Assembly (NCBI RefSeq): GCF_000169375.1
Contig: NZ_AAXY01000003.1
Coordinates: 186,001 to 250,000 of the forward strand
Length of the DNA stretch: 64,000 bases
Source: Marinobacter sp. ELB17
GTDB taxonomy: Bacteria; Pseudomonadota; Gammaproteobacteria; Pseudomonadales; Oleiphilaceae
Direction of reading: 5' to 3'
A program made the translations under genes and the position numbers. This document shows, piece by piece, positions 28,137 to 38,371 of the stretch (position 1 is the first letter of the stretch; each line of letters opens with the position of its first letter). The notes under the pieces were generated by a model that worked only from the letters and a program-made list of their open reading frames with translations, was not told the DNA's origin and made no database searches.

Positions 28137-29621
28137 TTATTTTTCGTCGGCCAAAGGCAGCCAGAATAAAAATTCCGCGCCGCCAGCGGGGCGATTTTTC
28201 ACCGTAATGCGGCCCTGCTGCAGTTCTGCCATGCGCCGGGCAATGGCCAGCCCAAGCCCGGCGTGGCCGTTGAGGTTAGCCCCGGGGGCCTGGTAGAACG
28301 GAGTAAAAATGTGCGCCAAGGCCTGTTCATCTATGCCTGGGCCAGAGTCTGCCACGTAAATGCTTACACCGGTTACGTCTGCCGCTACGCTCACCCGCAC
28401 TTTAGTGCCCGCCGGTGAGTGGCTAATGGCGTTGCTGATCAGGTTGTCCAGCACCCGTTCGGTCATCGCGATATCAGCGTTCACCATGGCTGGTTCGATC
28501 GCGCCTATGCTCAGGCTGACGTCGTTTTGCACAGCACCAGGCGTATGCTTTTGCAGTACATCGTGCATCAGTTCGGCGACGATAAAGCGCTCCAGATTGG
28601 GCTGCTTTTCACGGGCGTCCAGGGCGGCCAGCTCGAACAACTCGTCCACCAGCTGGCCAAGGCGGCGGGTTTCCCCCAGGGCAATCGCCAGAAAACGGCG
28701 GCGCTGATCCAGATCCAGGGAGTCTTGCTTGAGGCTCAGGGTTTCCAGGTAGCCCTGCACAGCCGCCAAAGGCGTGCGTAAATCGTGGGACACCTGGGCT
28801 ACAAGCTGGCGGCGCTGGTGGTCTTTATCTTTCAGCAGCTCAAGCTGACCGGCAATACGCTGGGCCATGGCGTCAAAGCGCAGGCTCAGGTAATCCAGAT
28901 CATCACCCCGTTCGCCGGGCACCTGTGGCGGCTGGGGCTCTGAATTTCTATACGTTTTTGCTTCAAAGCCCTCTACCCGGGCAGTCAGCCGAGTCAACCG
29001 CCGGGTCAGCAGGTGGAAAAACACCAGCCCTGCCAGCAGGCCAACCGCCAGGCTCAAGGTCAGCGCGCCCGCAGCCATTTTTAGCAAGCGGTTGCCGTGC
29101 ACCATGCTTTCGGCAAAATCGTACTGCTGGCCCCGCAGCACCACATAGAGGTAACCGCTCGGGTTGTCGGCACTGGGCACTGGCGTCACTGAGAACACTT
29201 TGCGGCGATCGTGGCTGCGGGGGTCATCACCGGGCAATGGGTAAACGTCAGGATTGGTCAGCAATGTCTGAATCGGCTGCAAAGACACCTGATTACGTTT
29301 GATCTTGTCGGGATCGGCAGAAAACGAAACAATCCGGCCCTGCAAATCCAGCAGGTAGATTTCAATGCTGGGATTGATGCTCATGTACAAGTCAAACAGG
29401 CGCTCCAACTCGCGATAGTCGATTCGATCACCGGTCACCAGATTACGGTCAGCGACTAAACGACTGGCCAAATCACGGTTGAGCTGGTGGTTTACGGCGG
29501 CACTGTATTCACGAACCGAGTAAAAACTCAGGGCGCTGAACAAGGTGCCAATCACCAGCAGCAGCAGAAACAGACCCAGGGCCAACCGGGCGTAGAGTGT
29601 TCGCAACAGAGGTAGAGCCAT
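28137..29621 (-). CDS. Sensor histidine kinase (two-component)
   Basis: A 494-residue membrane kinase: membrane helix at about 8-30, a periplasmic sensor of about 150 residues (YMSINPSIEIYLLDLQGRIVSFSAD, PAS-like), second helix at about 190-212, HAMP region, HisKA with QVSHDLRTPLAAVQGYLE and an ATPase domain (ISNAISHSP, VADSGPGID, GHAGLGLAIARR). Starts two bases after the response regulator stop. No ligand can be assigned. MsrAB lies 95 bp downstream in the same direction. Confidence 0.9.
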   Translation of the reverse strand: MALPLLRTLYARLALGLFLLLLVIGTLFSALSFYSVREYSAAVNHQLNRDLASRLVADRNLVTGDRIDYRELERLFDLYMSINPSIEIYLLDLQGRIVSFSADPDKIKRNQVSLQPIQTLLTNPDVYPLPGDDPRSHDRRKVFSVTPVPSADNPSGYLYVVLRGQQYDFAESMVHGNRLLKMAAGALTLSLAVGLLAGLVFFHLLTRRLTRLTARVEGFEAKTYRNSEPQPPQVPGERGDDLDYLSLRFDAMAQRIAGQLELLKDKDHQRRQLVAQVSHDLRTPLAAVQGYLETLSLKQDSLDLDQRRRFLAIALGETRRLGQLVDELFELAALDAREKQPNLERFIVAELMHDVLQKHTPGAVQNDVSLSIGAIEPAMVNADIAMTERVLDNLISNAISHSPAGTKVRVSVAADVTGVSIYVADSGPGIDEQALAHIFTPFYQAPGANLNGHAGLGLAIARRMAELQQGRITVKNRPAGGAEFLFWLPLADEK

Positions 29622-29623
29622 AG

Positions 29624-30325
29624 TCAGTCCTGGAACCTGTAACCAACACCCCATACCGTTTGCACATAGCGCGGTTCGGCGGGATCGGTTTCGATTTTGT
29701 TACGCAAGCGGTTGATGTGGGTATTCACCGTATGTTCGTAACCCTGGTGATTGTAGCCCCACACCGCATCCAGCAGCTGAGCGCGGCTGAACACCCGGCC
29801 GCGATGGCTGGCGAAATGCCACAACAAATCAAACTCACGGGCGGTCAGCTCTACCTCTGCATTGTTGACAAACACTCGCCGCCGCAGCGGATCTATGCGC
29901 AGGCCGTCTACTGCGATTTCACGGTTCTCTGGGGCATCTGTGGCGCGGGCTGACAAGGCATCCACTCGGCGGAACAGGGCTTTTATGCGGGCACCCAGCT
30001 CGGCCACGCTGAAAGGCTTGGTCAGGTAATCGTCGGCGCCCATTTCCAGCCCCAACACCCGGTCCAACTCGGTGCTTTTAGCGGTCAGCATCAGCACAGG
30101 CACGTAATCTGGCGCGGTGCGGATTTCACGGCACACCGCCAAGCCATCAAGGCCCGGCAGCATCAGGTCCAGAACCACCAGATCGATACCGCCCTGACGA
30201 AAACGTGCCAGGCCGTCGTCGCCGCGATTGGCTAGCACCGGCGCCATGCCCAGGTCACTCACCTGCATACTCACCAGTTCGGCGATGGCGGGGTTGTCTT
30301 CAATAATCAGTACGCTGCGTGTCAT
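29624..30325 (-). CDS. OmpR-family response regulator
   Basis: A 233-residue regulator: receiver domain with acidic pair E9-D10, phosphoacceptor D53 (VVLDLMLPG) and K in YLTKPF, then a winged helix ending in VQTVWGVGYRFQD. First gene of the minus-strand unit with the histidine kinase (two-base gap). The 200 bp before it contain a terminator for the opposite neighbour but no obvious operator. Confidence 0.9.
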   Translation of the reverse strand: MTRSVLIIEDNPAIAELVSMQVSDLGMAPVLANRGDDGLARFRQGGIDLVVLDLMLPGLDGLAVCREIRTAPDYVPVLMLTAKSTELDRVLGLEMGADDYLTKPFSVAELGARIKALFRRVDALSARATDAPENREIAVDGLRIDPLRRRVFVNNAEVELTAREFDLLWHFASHRGRVFSRAQLLDAVWGYNHQGYEHTVNTHINRLRNKIETDPAEPRYVQTVWGVGYRFQD

Positions 30326-30475
30326 GGTGCTATGGCTCGTTTGTCTGGGCTGCAGGACTAAGGAGTGACGGTTTTTCAGTCTAACCCGAAAACGTCACAA
30401 ACTCGTCACGCAGGCAGGCCACCAATAGAAAGCCAATGCTTGGCAGTTTCCAAGAAGACTAATTCCGGCGCATAA

Positions 30476-30511
30476 AAAAGCCCGCAAAGCATCGCTGCCT
30501 TCCGGGCTTTT
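30476..30511. terminator. Rho-independent terminator between the NSS symporter and the two-component operon
   Basis: A perfect nine-base inverted repeat, AAAAGCCCG at 30476-30484 and CGGGCTTTT at 30503-30511, with an 18-base loop. It lies 15 bp beyond the NSS gene stop; on the minus strand the T-rich flank serves that gene. Confidence 0.8.
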
Positions 30512-30525
30512 CGCTTTTCCGCTAT

Positions 30526-31923
30526 TTACCCCAACAGGTTATAAACAAAAACAATTACAACCGCGACGGGCGTTACATAACGCAGCAGATTCAGCCACAG
30601 CGCAAAAGTGGCGCCGTGCAAATTCAAGTCTGCTTTCAGCGACTCTTTCGCCACAAACCAGCCCACAAAGACGGCGGTTAGCAAGCCAGACAGCGGCAGC
30701 AGAAAGTTGGCGGTGAAGTAATCAAGCAAGTCGAAAATGGTTTTGCCTTCAAACGCTGCGAACATACCCAGCGGGGTCACGTCTGACCACACGTTCAGCG
30801 ACAGAATCGAGGCAATACCCAACAGCCAGCACAGTATGCCCACCAAAATGGCACTGCCGGTGCGGCTCATATTGGTATTTTCTTCCGCCCATTCCACCAC
30901 CGGCTCCAGCAGTGAGATGCCTGAGGTCCAGGCAGCAAACAGCAGCAACATAAAGAACAGTGTGCCAAACAGGCCGCCCATCGGCATATTGCCGAACGCC
31001 AGCGGCAAGGTCTGGAAAATCAGCCCGGGGCCGGCGCTGGGTTCCAGGCCGTTAGCAAAGACCACTGGAAAGATGGCAAGTCCCGCCAGCAGGGCGACCG
31101 CGGTGTCCATCAGCGCTACGGAAACCATAGTGCGGCCCACTGGAACATCGTTACCGAGGTAAGAACCGTAGGCCATCATAATGGCCATACCAAGACTGAG
31201 GGTAAAGAACGCGTGGCCCAAAGCAATCAGCACGCCCTCAATAGTCAGCTTGGAAAAGTCTGGCGTAAACAGAAAACTAACGGCTTCGCCGAAATGGCCG
31301 GTCGTCGTCGCATAACCCACCGCAACCACCAACAGCAGAAGCAGTGCCGGCATCAAAATGGTCACGGCGCGCTCCAGGCCGCCCTTCAAGCCCTGCGACA
31401 CCACCAGTATCACCAGCGCCATAAACACAGTGTGCCAGGCCAGCAACTGCACAGGGCTGGCCAACAGGCCGCCGAACAGATCACCAATGGATTCCGCAGT
31501 GCCGCCGGTGAAGTCGCCCATGGCCGCATGGCCAACATAAGACGCCGCCCAGCCACCAATCACCGAATAGAACGACAGAATGGCAAAAGCCGCGATCATG
31601 CCGATCGCCGCTGAAATACGCCAGGCTGGCGATTTCAGATTGCGCTCAGCGACCAGGCGCATGCTGGTGATGGGATTGTGACGGCCGTTGCGGCCAATGA
31701 ACACCTCCGCCATCATGATGGGCACACCAATAACAGTGATGCACAATAAGTACACCAATACAAAGGCACCACCGCCGTTCTCACCGGTTACATAAGGGAA
31801 TTTCCAAATGTTGCCAAGGCCAACGGCAGAACCGGTTGCCGCCAGAATAAAGGCGAAGCGGGAAGACCAGAGACCACGGGACAAACCTACGTTGTTGCCC
31901 GAGGTCGTTTTCGACTGAGTCAT
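30526..31923 (-). CDS. Na+-dependent transporter, neurotransmitter:sodium symporter (NSS) family
   Basis: A 465-residue LeuT-fold transporter with about 11-12 hydrophobic helices. The N-terminal NSS signature is clear: SRFAFILAATGSAVGLGNIW followed by KFPYVTGENGGGAFVLVYL, which contains Na+ and substrate contacts. Bacterial members carry amino acids or tryptophan-like substrates; the substrate is not determinable here. Monocistronic, with a hairpin terminator right behind it. Confidence 0.9.
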   Translation of the reverse strand: MTQSKTTSGNNVGLSRGLWSSRFAFILAATGSAVGLGNIWKFPYVTGENGGGAFVLVYLLCITVIGVPIMMAEVFIGRNGRHNPITSMRLVAERNLKSPAWRISAAIGMIAAFAILSFYSVIGGWAASYVGHAAMGDFTGGTAESIGDLFGGLLASPVQLLAWHTVFMALVILVVSQGLKGGLERAVTILMPALLLLLVVAVGYATTTGHFGEAVSFLFTPDFSKLTIEGVLIALGHAFFTLSLGMAIMMAYGSYLGNDVPVGRTMVSVALMDTAVALLAGLAIFPVVFANGLEPSAGPGLIFQTLPLAFGNMPMGGLFGTLFFMLLLFAAWTSGISLLEPVVEWAEENTNMSRTGSAILVGILCWLLGIASILSLNVWSDVTPLGMFAAFEGKTIFDLLDYFTANFLLPLSGLLTAVFVGWFVAKESLKADLNLHGATFALWLNLLRYVTPVAVVIVFVYNLLG

Positions 31924-32084
31924 GTTCTTGTCCTGTGCTTTGGGCTAAGGAATGAGTTTAAAAAGGATCGCCCTGGATCAGGCTAGGGCTCTTGGGGCGG
32001 AATTTTGCCAGCACTGGCCAGCTGATGCCAGCCAATTGCTCAGATTCTGCTCAGAGACTGCAAAACCTTGGCTAAAACCGCACG

Positions 32085-32990
32085 TCAAGCCGGCCTGGCC
32101 ACGCTCCAGCGAGCTCGCAGCCACGAGTTCAGCCACAAAGATGCCAGAATAATAGCGCCGCCCAAAGCCAAGCGCGGAATATCTGCGTCGCGGTTCCAGA
32201 TCAGCAGATTCACCAATAAACCGGCAGGCACCAGGGCATTATTCATCACCGCCAGCGTACCCGCATCAACGTAGCAGGCGCCACGGTTCCACAGAAACAG
32301 ACCCAGGCCCGATGCCGCCAGCCCGAGCCAGGCCAGAATGCCCCACTGGGTGGGCGTGGCGGGCAGCTTGTCCGCGTTGCCAAAAATCAGAAACGACGGC
32401 AGCGCCACAATCAAAGCGCCAAAGAAAAAATAACCAAAGGTGCGCCAGGGTGGAATGGGCAAAGGGTAGCGTGCCATCACGTGTTTGTAGCCCACCTGGC
32501 CCGCGGCAAAAGTGATATTGGCCACCTGCAGCAATAAAAAACCAGTGATGAAATCTTCACTCAGGCCGTCATAGCGAATAACCCCGGCGCCCAGAGTGGC
32601 CATCGTGGCCGCCACCAGCCCCGCTGGGGAAAATCGCCGATTCAGGGCGTCAGCCACCAGAGTCACGTACAACGGAGTGAAGATGGTAAACAGCAATACC
32701 TCAGGTACCGACAGGTAACTGAAAGACTTGTACAGGCACACGTAGGTAATACCAAACTGCAGCATACCGCTAACCAGAATGCCTTTTTTCAGCCCGGCAG
32801 GCACACCGCGCCAACGGGTAAGCGGTAAAAACACCAGCGCCGCCAGCAACACCCGGGTAAGAACGGCAAAATAGCTGTCTACCCTGCCCGCCAGAAACTC
32901 GCCGATCAAACTGAACGAAAATGCCCAGAGAACAGTAACAAATACCAGAAAGCCCATGCCCGTTACGCCTGCAAAAATGAAGGGCGACAT
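32085..32990 (-). CDS. EamA/DMT-family transporter
   Basis: A 301-residue membrane protein with about ten helices in two EamA repeats (residues about 5-145 and 155-290); VLWAFSFSLIGEFLAG and the second repeat's WNRGACYVDAGTLAVMNNALVPAGLLV are typical of the carboxylate/amino acid/amine exporter group. Probably exports or imports small metabolites. Start uncertain: ATG at 32990 is used, but a Met 11 codons later would also leave the first helix intact. Confidence 0.85.
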   Translation of the reverse strand: MSPFIFAGVTGMGFLVFVTVLWAFSFSLIGEFLAGRVDSYFAVLTRVLLAALVFLPLTRWRGVPAGLKKGILVSGMLQFGITYVCLYKSFSYLSVPEVLLFTIFTPLYVTLVADALNRRFSPAGLVAATMATLGAGVIRYDGLSEDFITGFLLLQVANITFAAGQVGYKHVMARYPLPIPPWRTFGYFFFGALIVALPSFLIFGNADKLPATPTQWGILAWLGLAASGLGLFLWNRGACYVDAGTLAVMNNALVPAGLLVNLLIWNRDADIPRLALGGAIILASLWLNSWLRARWSVARPA

Positions 32991-33153
32991 TTTACCCGCT
33001 TTTGCGATCGATTACAGAAGGCAAAAAAACCTATGCGGATAATGCGCAATGCCCCTGCGCACCCAGATCCGGTAACATCCGCTTCCCGATAGACGGCCCC
33101 TGACTGGTCATTCAGAGCCGCCACCGAATTCGACCGTATTTCGGACAACTGTT

Positions 33154-34560
33154 ATGGATGAACTACACCAGCCACTGCCCGCTATCCGCCAGCCTTTCGC
33201 TACGCGGGTGCTGCTGGAATGGAAAACCCTGGCGGTACTTGGCGGGCCGATTCTGGTCGCGCAGGTTGCACAGATGGCAAACGGCGTGATTGACACCGTC
33301 ATGGCCGGCCACGCCAGCGCTCAGGATCTGGCCGCCGTGGGTATTGGTTCCAGCTTATGGATGCCATTGTTCCTGTTTTTCTGGGGCGTTCTAAGCGCCC
33401 AGCAGCCGATCATTTCCGGCTATAAAGGCGCCAACAAACTGCGGCGAATTATGCCAACGGTCTGGCAAGGGCTTTATATTGCCGCCGCTGCGTCGGTGAT
33501 CATGATTGTTTTGCTGACAAATGTGCACCCGGTGCTGACCCTGCTGAAACTGGAACCCGCCACCGCCGGCATTGCCCAAGGCTACCTGGATGCCTTCGCC
33601 TGGGGAATTCCCGCACTGCTGTTAATGGCCTCCCTGCGCGGGCTGACCGATGGCTTGGGCCATACTCGGGTGATTATGGTGTTTTCACTGATCAGCACCC
33701 TGTTCAACCTGCCGCTGAATTATCTGTTCATCTATGGCGGTTTGGGTATTCCCGCTATGGGGGGTGTCGGCTGCGGCTGGGCCACGTCACTGTCTAACGG
33801 TATCGCGGCGATCGGGCTGCTGGTTTACCTGAATCGCAGCCGGGTGTATCAGAATTTTCGTCTGCTGGCCTATGTCGCCCGCCCCAATCCGCGGGTGCTG
33901 CACTATGTGCTGCGGCTGGGTTTGCCCATTGGTTTTACCATCTTTGTTGAAGCCAGCATGTTTTCAGTGATCGCACTGTTTCTGGCGCCGTTAGGGCCAA
34001 TAGTGGTGGCCGGGCACCAGATTGCGTTAAACGTGGTGTCTTTGTTATTTATGTTGCCGCTGAGCCTGGGCATGGCCATCACCTTGCGGGTGAGTTTTCT
34101 GGTAGGCGCGGGCTCGCCCGAGTCTGCGCGCCTGCTATCACGCAGTTCGATTATTTTGGCCGCCTTTATTTCGCTGTTGTTTGCGATTGTCCTGTTTGCA
34201 TTCCGCGCGCCCATTGCCGCACTTTATTCCAGCGACCCCGAAGTGCAGGCAGTCAGCGTTACCCTGTTGATGTACGCCGCGTTCTTTCAGGTGGCGGATG
34301 TTATTCAGGTTACCTGCATCAGTGGCCTGCGAGGTTATAAAGACACACGCATTCCCATGATCATCATGCTGTTTTCATTCTGGGTGGTGGGTATGCCGCT
34401 AGGCTATACGCTGGCGTTTACCAGCGTTCTGGTGCCGGCAATGGGCGCCGCGGGCTTCTGGCTAGGGCTCACCGGCGGGCTGATCTCCGCCAGTATGCTA
34501 ATGGGCTGGCGCCTGTTCGGCTACAACTGGGGCTGGGCCAGGCCCAAAGCTTCCGCGTGA
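33154..34560 (+). CDS. MATE-family multidrug efflux transporter
   Basis: A 468-residue NorM-like antiporter with 12 predicted helices in two MatE halves. [40 protein letters not shown] at the N-terminus and [36 protein letters not shown] in the second half are the diagnostic repeats. Likely exports cationic compounds using Na+ or H+. The last 40 bases overlap the 3' end of the convergent fghA gene, so the two messages are antisense at their ends. Confidence 0.92.
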   Translation: MDELHQPLPAIRQPFATRVLLEWKTLAVLGGPILVAQVAQMANGVIDTVMAGHASAQDLAAVGIGSSLWMPLFLFFWGVLSAQQPIISGYKGANKLRRIMPTVWQGLYIAAAASVIMIVLLTNVHPVLTLLKLEPATAGIAQGYLDAFAWGIPALLLMASLRGLTDGLGHTRVIMVFSLISTLFNLPLNYLFIYGGLGIPAMGGVGCGWATSLSNGIAAIGLLVYLNRSRVYQNFRLLAYVARPNPRVLHYVLRLGLPIGFTIFVEASMFSVIALFLAPLGPIVVAGHQIALNVVSLLFMLPLSLGMAITLRVSFLVGAGSPESARLLSRSSIILAAFISLLFAIVLFAFRAPIAALYSSDPEVQAVSVTLLMYAAFFQVADVIQVTCISGLRGYKDTRIPMIIMLFSFWVVGMPLGYTLAFTSVLVPAMGAAGFWLGLTGGLISASMLMGWRLFGYNWGWARPKASA

Positions 34561-35378
34561 TGGTGCAGATGGTCGTCAATAAAAGATGCAATAAAAAAAT
34601 AGCTGTGATCGTAGCCGGACTGCATACGCAGGGTTACCGGATGGTTAACGCTGTGGCAGGCCTGCACCAGCGCCTGCGGGTTCAGCTGCTCGGCCAGAAA
34701 TTGGTCCGCAATGCCTTGGTCAATCAGTAACGGCAAGCGTTCCTGAGCATCCGCGATCAGCAGGGTGGCGTCCCACTGTTTCCACTTCTGCTGGTTGTCA
34801 CCCAGATAGCCGGTAAAGGCTTTCTGGCCCCAGGGGCACTCTACCGGGTGAGCAACGGGTGCAAACGCGGATACCGACCGGTAAAGCCCGGGGTTTTTCA
34901 GCGCACATATCAACGCTCCGTGGCCGCCCATCGAATGGCCGCTGATGGATTTTTCAGCGCTGACGGGCAACTCGCTTTCTACCAGTTGGGGCAATTCCTT
35001 CACTACGTAATCGTACATCCGGTAGTGCGGCGCCCAAGGCTGCTCTGTGGCATTCACATAGAAACCTGCACCGCTGCCAAAGTCGTAGCTGTCGTCTTCC
35101 CCGGGCAAATTGACGCCCCGCGGGCTGGTATCCGGGCACACAATCGCCAGGCCAAGCTCAGCGGCCAGTTTCTGTGCACCAGCTTTTTGCATGAAATTTT
35201 CATCGTTGCAGGTCAGGCCCGACAGCCAGTACAACACGGGCACTTTACGGCCCGGCTCTGCCAGCGCCTGCGGCGGCAGGAAAACAGCAAATTCCATCTG
35301 GCATTCCAGCGTAGCGGCGGTGTGGCGATAACGGCGGTGCTCACCGCCAAAGCTGGCGTTGGTTGAAAGCAGTTCCAT
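34521..35378 (-). CDS. fghA: S-formylglutathione hydrolase
   Basis: A 285-residue esterase-D type hydrolase that releases formate from S-formylglutathione in formaldehyde detoxification. Nucleophile S149 lies in [40 protein letters not shown] and the C-terminal [17 protein letters not shown] with the catalytic His are all conserved. ATG at 35378 has GAGG upstream and matches the family's N-terminus. The usual partner, glutathione-dependent formaldehyde dehydrogenase, is not adjacent in this window. Confidence 0.92.
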   Translation of the reverse strand: MELLSTNASFGGEHRRYRHTAATLECQMEFAVFLPPQALAEPGRKVPVLYWLSGLTCNDENFMQKAGAQKLAAELGLAIVCPDTSPRGVNLPGEDDSYDFGSGAGFYVNATEQPWAPHYRMYDYVVKELPQLVESELPVSAEKSISGHSMGGHGALICALKNPGLYRSVSAFAPVAHPVECPWGQKAFTGYLGDNQQKWKQWDATLLIADAQERLPLLIDQGIADQFLAEQLNPQALVQACHSVNHPVTLRMQSGYDHSYFFIASFIDDHLHHHAEALGLAQPQL

Positions 35379-35417
35379 GGTGTCCTCGGCAGTGATGTGT
35401 TTGACCAAGCCTAACCC

Positions 35418-35849
35418 TCAGTCACCGGAGTTAGCAAACCTTGGTGTGCCCACGCTGCAACCTGCGTTAACAAGGTGTTCCAAGATGGCGCTACGGGTGA
35501 CTATGCCTACCAGTTTACCCTGGTCAACAACCGGGTACACTTTCGGTTTGCCAGCGCCAAGTTTCTGGGCAAGGTCAACAATCGACGTGCCAGGTGAAAT
35601 CGACAAGGGCTCACGGAACATAACATCGTCCACGATCGGGTCACCCTCACAGTGATAATTGCTCACCAGAAGCGCATGGATACAATCCTGCTCAGACACA
35701 AAACCAAGCAAACGCCGACTCGCATCGACCACCGGCAGCCCGGAAATATGATTCTCCAGCAGCGCCTTGACCACTTTGGTCAGGGGTGTCCCGCAGCGGA
35801 TGGGCGCAATATGATTGGACATAACATCGGAAACTCTGAGTGCACACAT
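35418..35849 (-). CDS. Two-CBS-domain protein
   Basis: A 143-residue protein made only of a CBS pair: ALRVSDVMSNHIAPIRCGTPL then GLPVVDASRRLLGFVSEQD in the first, DDVMFREPLSISPGTSIVD and VYPVVDQGKLVGIVTRSAIL in the second. Such modules bind adenine nucleotides and act as sensors; partner unknown. ATG at 35849 has GAGGA seven bases upstream, so the longer frame to 35924 is not used. It follows fghA's start by 39 bp on the same strand. Confidence 0.85.
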   Translation of the reverse strand: MCALRVSDVMSNHIAPIRCGTPLTKVVKALLENHISGLPVVDASRRLLGFVSEQDCIHALLVSNYHCEGDPIVDDVMFREPLSISPGTSIVDLAQKLGAGKPKVYPVVDQGKLVGIVTRSAILEHLVNAGCSVGTPRFANSGD

Positions 35850-36075
35850 GGGCAATTCCTCACATTTTTGCTTGACCCGGCCGGCATTGGCCAAACCTTC
35901 ACCCTGTGCTGTAAACATAGGCAATATTCGCCGAATTCTCCAGCTTTCACCAAATGCGGGTTTACACAGGCCAATAACTGAGTAAGCTCAGTAAGTTATA
36001 CCCCTTTCGGGTGAAATAAAAAAATCAAACCATGGCACATACACATCGAACCATGGCATATAAAAAAGGATTCTC

Positions 36076-37437
36076 ATGGACGCTATTGAAAACGTGTTTA
36101 GTGCAATTAACGGGCTGGTCTGGGGACCACCTATGTTGATACTCATTCTTGGTGTGGGGCTGTTTTTAAGTCTCGGCCTGAAGCTGATGCCCATATTCAA
36201 GCTCGGAGCCGGTTTCCGCCTGATGTGGAACGGCCGCAGCGCCGCAGGTGCGGAGTCAGATGGTGAAATTCCGCCGTTTCAGGCTCTGATGACCGCCCTT
36301 TCAGCCACTGTCGGAACCGGTAACATCGCCGGCGTTGCCACCGCGGTTTTTCTCGGCGGCCCGGGGGCCCTGTTCTGGATGTGGCTGACAGCCCTGGTGG
36401 GCATGGCCACCAAGTACTCCGAAGCGGTGCTCGCGGTGCGCTTCCGCGAGGTCGATGAGCACGGCTCTTATGTCGGCGGGCCCATGTATTACATTCGTAA
36501 CGGCCTTGGCAAAAAATGGGCCTGGATGGGCGTACTGTTTGCCATTTTCGCCGCTATTGCCGGTTTCGGCATCGGTAATACTGTACAGGCCAACTCGGTT
36601 GCAGACGTAATGGAAGCCACATTCGGCCTACCACACTGGATCAGCGGCGTTATCCTGATGGTTCTGGTGGGTATGGTTCTGATTGGCGGTATTCGCCGCA
36701 TCGGGCAGGTAGCCAGTGCGCTCGTTCCTATTATGGCAGTGTCGTATCTGATCGCTGGCCTGGTTGTACTGGCCATTAATTTCGCCGAGATCCCCGCCGC
36801 ATTTGCGCTGATCTTCGAGCATGCGTTCAGCCCCATCGCTGCAGAAGGCGGCTTTGCCGGTGCGGCAGTCTGGGCAGCCATCCGGTTCGGCGTTGCCAGG
36901 GGTGTCTTTTCCAACGAGGCCGGTTTAGGTTCTGCGCCTATCGCCCATGCGGCAGCGCAAACCAAGAACCCGATCAATCAGGGCATGATAGCCATGCTGG
37001 GCACCTTTATTGACACCATCATTATTTGTACGATCACTGGTCTGGTGATTATCACTTCCGGTGTATGGACATCCGGCGAATCCGGCGCGGCACTCACTTC
37101 CATGGCGTTCTCGCAGGCGCTTCCCGGCGTTGGCGATTATATTGTGGCCATAGCCCTGGCTGTTTTTGCCTTCACGACCCTTCTCGGCTGGTCATTCTAC
37201 GGTGAGCGCAGCGTCGAATTCCTGTTCGGCGTAAAGGCTATAGTGCCTTATCGGATTGCCTGGGTCCTCGCCATCCCCGTTGGCGCAACCGTAAACCTGG
37301 GCCTGATCTGGCTGATAGCAGACACGCTGAATGCCATGATGGCACTGCCCAACCTGATTGCTCTTGCGTTACTCAGCCCGGTGGTGTTCAGACTGACCAA
37401 AGAGCATTTTGAGAAAGAAAAAACGGCAGGCCTCTGA
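36076..37437 (+). CDS. Alanine/glycine:cation symporter (AGCS family)
   Basis: A 453-residue Na+-coupled amino acid symporter with about 11 helices. Diagnostic stretches are FQALMTALSATVGTGNIAGVA, GPGALFWMWLTALVGMATKYSEAVLAVRFRE and GGPMYYIRNGLG. Likely imports alanine or glycine. The 70 bp before it contain two near-identical ACCATGGCA segments (36030-36060) of unknown meaning. A possible hairpin follows the stop. Confidence 0.92.
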   Translation: MDAIENVFSAINGLVWGPPMLILILGVGLFLSLGLKLMPIFKLGAGFRLMWNGRSAAGAESDGEIPPFQALMTALSATVGTGNIAGVATAVFLGGPGALFWMWLTALVGMATKYSEAVLAVRFREVDEHGSYVGGPMYYIRNGLGKKWAWMGVLFAIFAAIAGFGIGNTVQANSVADVMEATFGLPHWISGVILMVLVGMVLIGGIRRIGQVASALVPIMAVSYLIAGLVVLAINFAEIPAAFALIFEHAFSPIAAEGGFAGAAVWAAIRFGVARGVFSNEAGLGSAPIAHAAAQTKNPINQGMIAMLGTFIDTIIICTITGLVIITSGVWTSGESGAALTSMAFSQALPGVGDYIVAIALAVFAFTTLLGWSFYGERSVEFLFGVKAIVPYRIAWVLAIPVGATVNLGLIWLIADTLNAMMALPNLIALALLSPVVFRLTKEHFEKEKTAGL

Positions 37438-37472
37438 TATAACAGCCATTGCGGCTGAGTACCAGCAGACCC

Positions 37473-37522
37473 GTGCCGGATGAGGTGAATCTACTAACCC
37501 TTGCATTCCTGTCATCCGGCAC
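37473..37522. repeat. 11-bp perfect inverted repeat between the alanine symporter and peroxiredoxin genes
   Basis: GTGCCGGATGA (37473-37483) pairs with TCATCCGGCAC (37512-37522), loop 28 bases. No T-run follows, so it may be an attenuator, mRNA-stabilising hairpin or operator rather than a classical terminator. Confidence 0.6.
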
Positions 37523-37619
37523 CGCTCCATTTTTGTATATAATCAATAAACGGGCCCGACAGTTTACCTGCCGGAACCTCAAGCAACGCGATCAGATACT
37601 GCATCGAAGGAGAGCGAAC

Positions 37620-38234
37620 ATGAGTTTACGCCTTGGAGATACTGCACCGGATTTTGAACAAGACTCCAGTGAAGGCAAAATCAGTTTCCATAAATGGCTG
37701 GGCGACGGCTGGGGCGTGTTGTTTTCACACCCGGCAGACTTTACCCCAGTGTGCACCACCGAATTGGGCCTGACCGCCAAGCTGAAAGGCGAGTTTGCCA
37801 AGCGCAATGTGAAAGCCATGGCGTTGAGCGTTGACCCTGTTGACTCCCACCACGACTGGATCAAAGACATCAACGAAACCCAGGGTTGCGCCGTTAACTT
37901 TCCGATCATTGCTGACCACGACGGTAAAGTGGCTGAGCTATACGACATGATTCACCCCAACGCCAACAGCACACTGACCGTGCGCTCGCTGTTCGTGATT
38001 GATCCGAACAAGAAAGTGCGCTTGATCATCACTTACCCTGCCAGCACTGGCCGTAACTTCAACGAAGTACTGCGGGTTATCGACTCCCTGCAGCTAACCG
38101 ATGAACACAAAGTGGCGACCCCGGGTAACTGGGAACGCGGCGGTGACGTGGTTATCGTGCCTTCGCTTCAAGACGAAGACGAAATCAAGCAGCGCTTCCC
38201 GAAAGCTACAAGCGGTAAGTCGTACTGCGTATGA
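37620..38234 (+). CDS. 1-Cys peroxiredoxin (Prx6-like)
   Basis: A 204-residue thiol peroxidase. The peroxidatic Cys is C45 in DFTPVCTTE; the Prx6-type features WLGDGWGVLFSHPADF, SVDPVDSHHDWIKDI and the long C-terminal dimerisation arm (GDVVIVPSLQDEDEIKQRFP) are present. A second Cys near the C-terminus (SYCV) may act in resolution or be incidental. The ATG at 37620 has AGGAGA six bases upstream; the longer frame from 37449 runs through the inverted repeat and is not used. Confidence 0.92.
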   Translation: MSLRLGDTAPDFEQDSSEGKISFHKWLGDGWGVLFSHPADFTPVCTTELGLTAKLKGEFAKRNVKAMALSVDPVDSHHDWIKDINETQGCAVNFPIIADHDGKVAELYDMIHPNANSTLTVRSLFVIDPNKKVRLIITYPASTGRNFNEVLRVIDSLQLTDEHKVATPGNWERGGDVVIVPSLQDEDEIKQRFPKATSGKSYCV

Positions 38235-38301
38235 CTCCAGACCCGACCTCCCAACTGGTCTGACGATTAAATAGCGGCTGTTTGCCATTTCTATAAAATG
38301 C

Positions 38302-38345
38302 AAAAAAGGCCGGGGTGGTAAAGCAACCCGGCCCCTTTTTTTTAT
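38302..38345. terminator. Bidirectional terminator between peroxiredoxin and metQ
   Basis: An A-run, GGCCGGGGT, a 10-base loop region, ACCCGGCCCC and a run of about nine T form an imperfect GC-rich hairpin flanked by A and T tracts. It lies between convergent genes and can serve both. Confidence 0.8.
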
Positions 38346-38371
38346 ACATACACATCAGAATGCGTGTGCTC

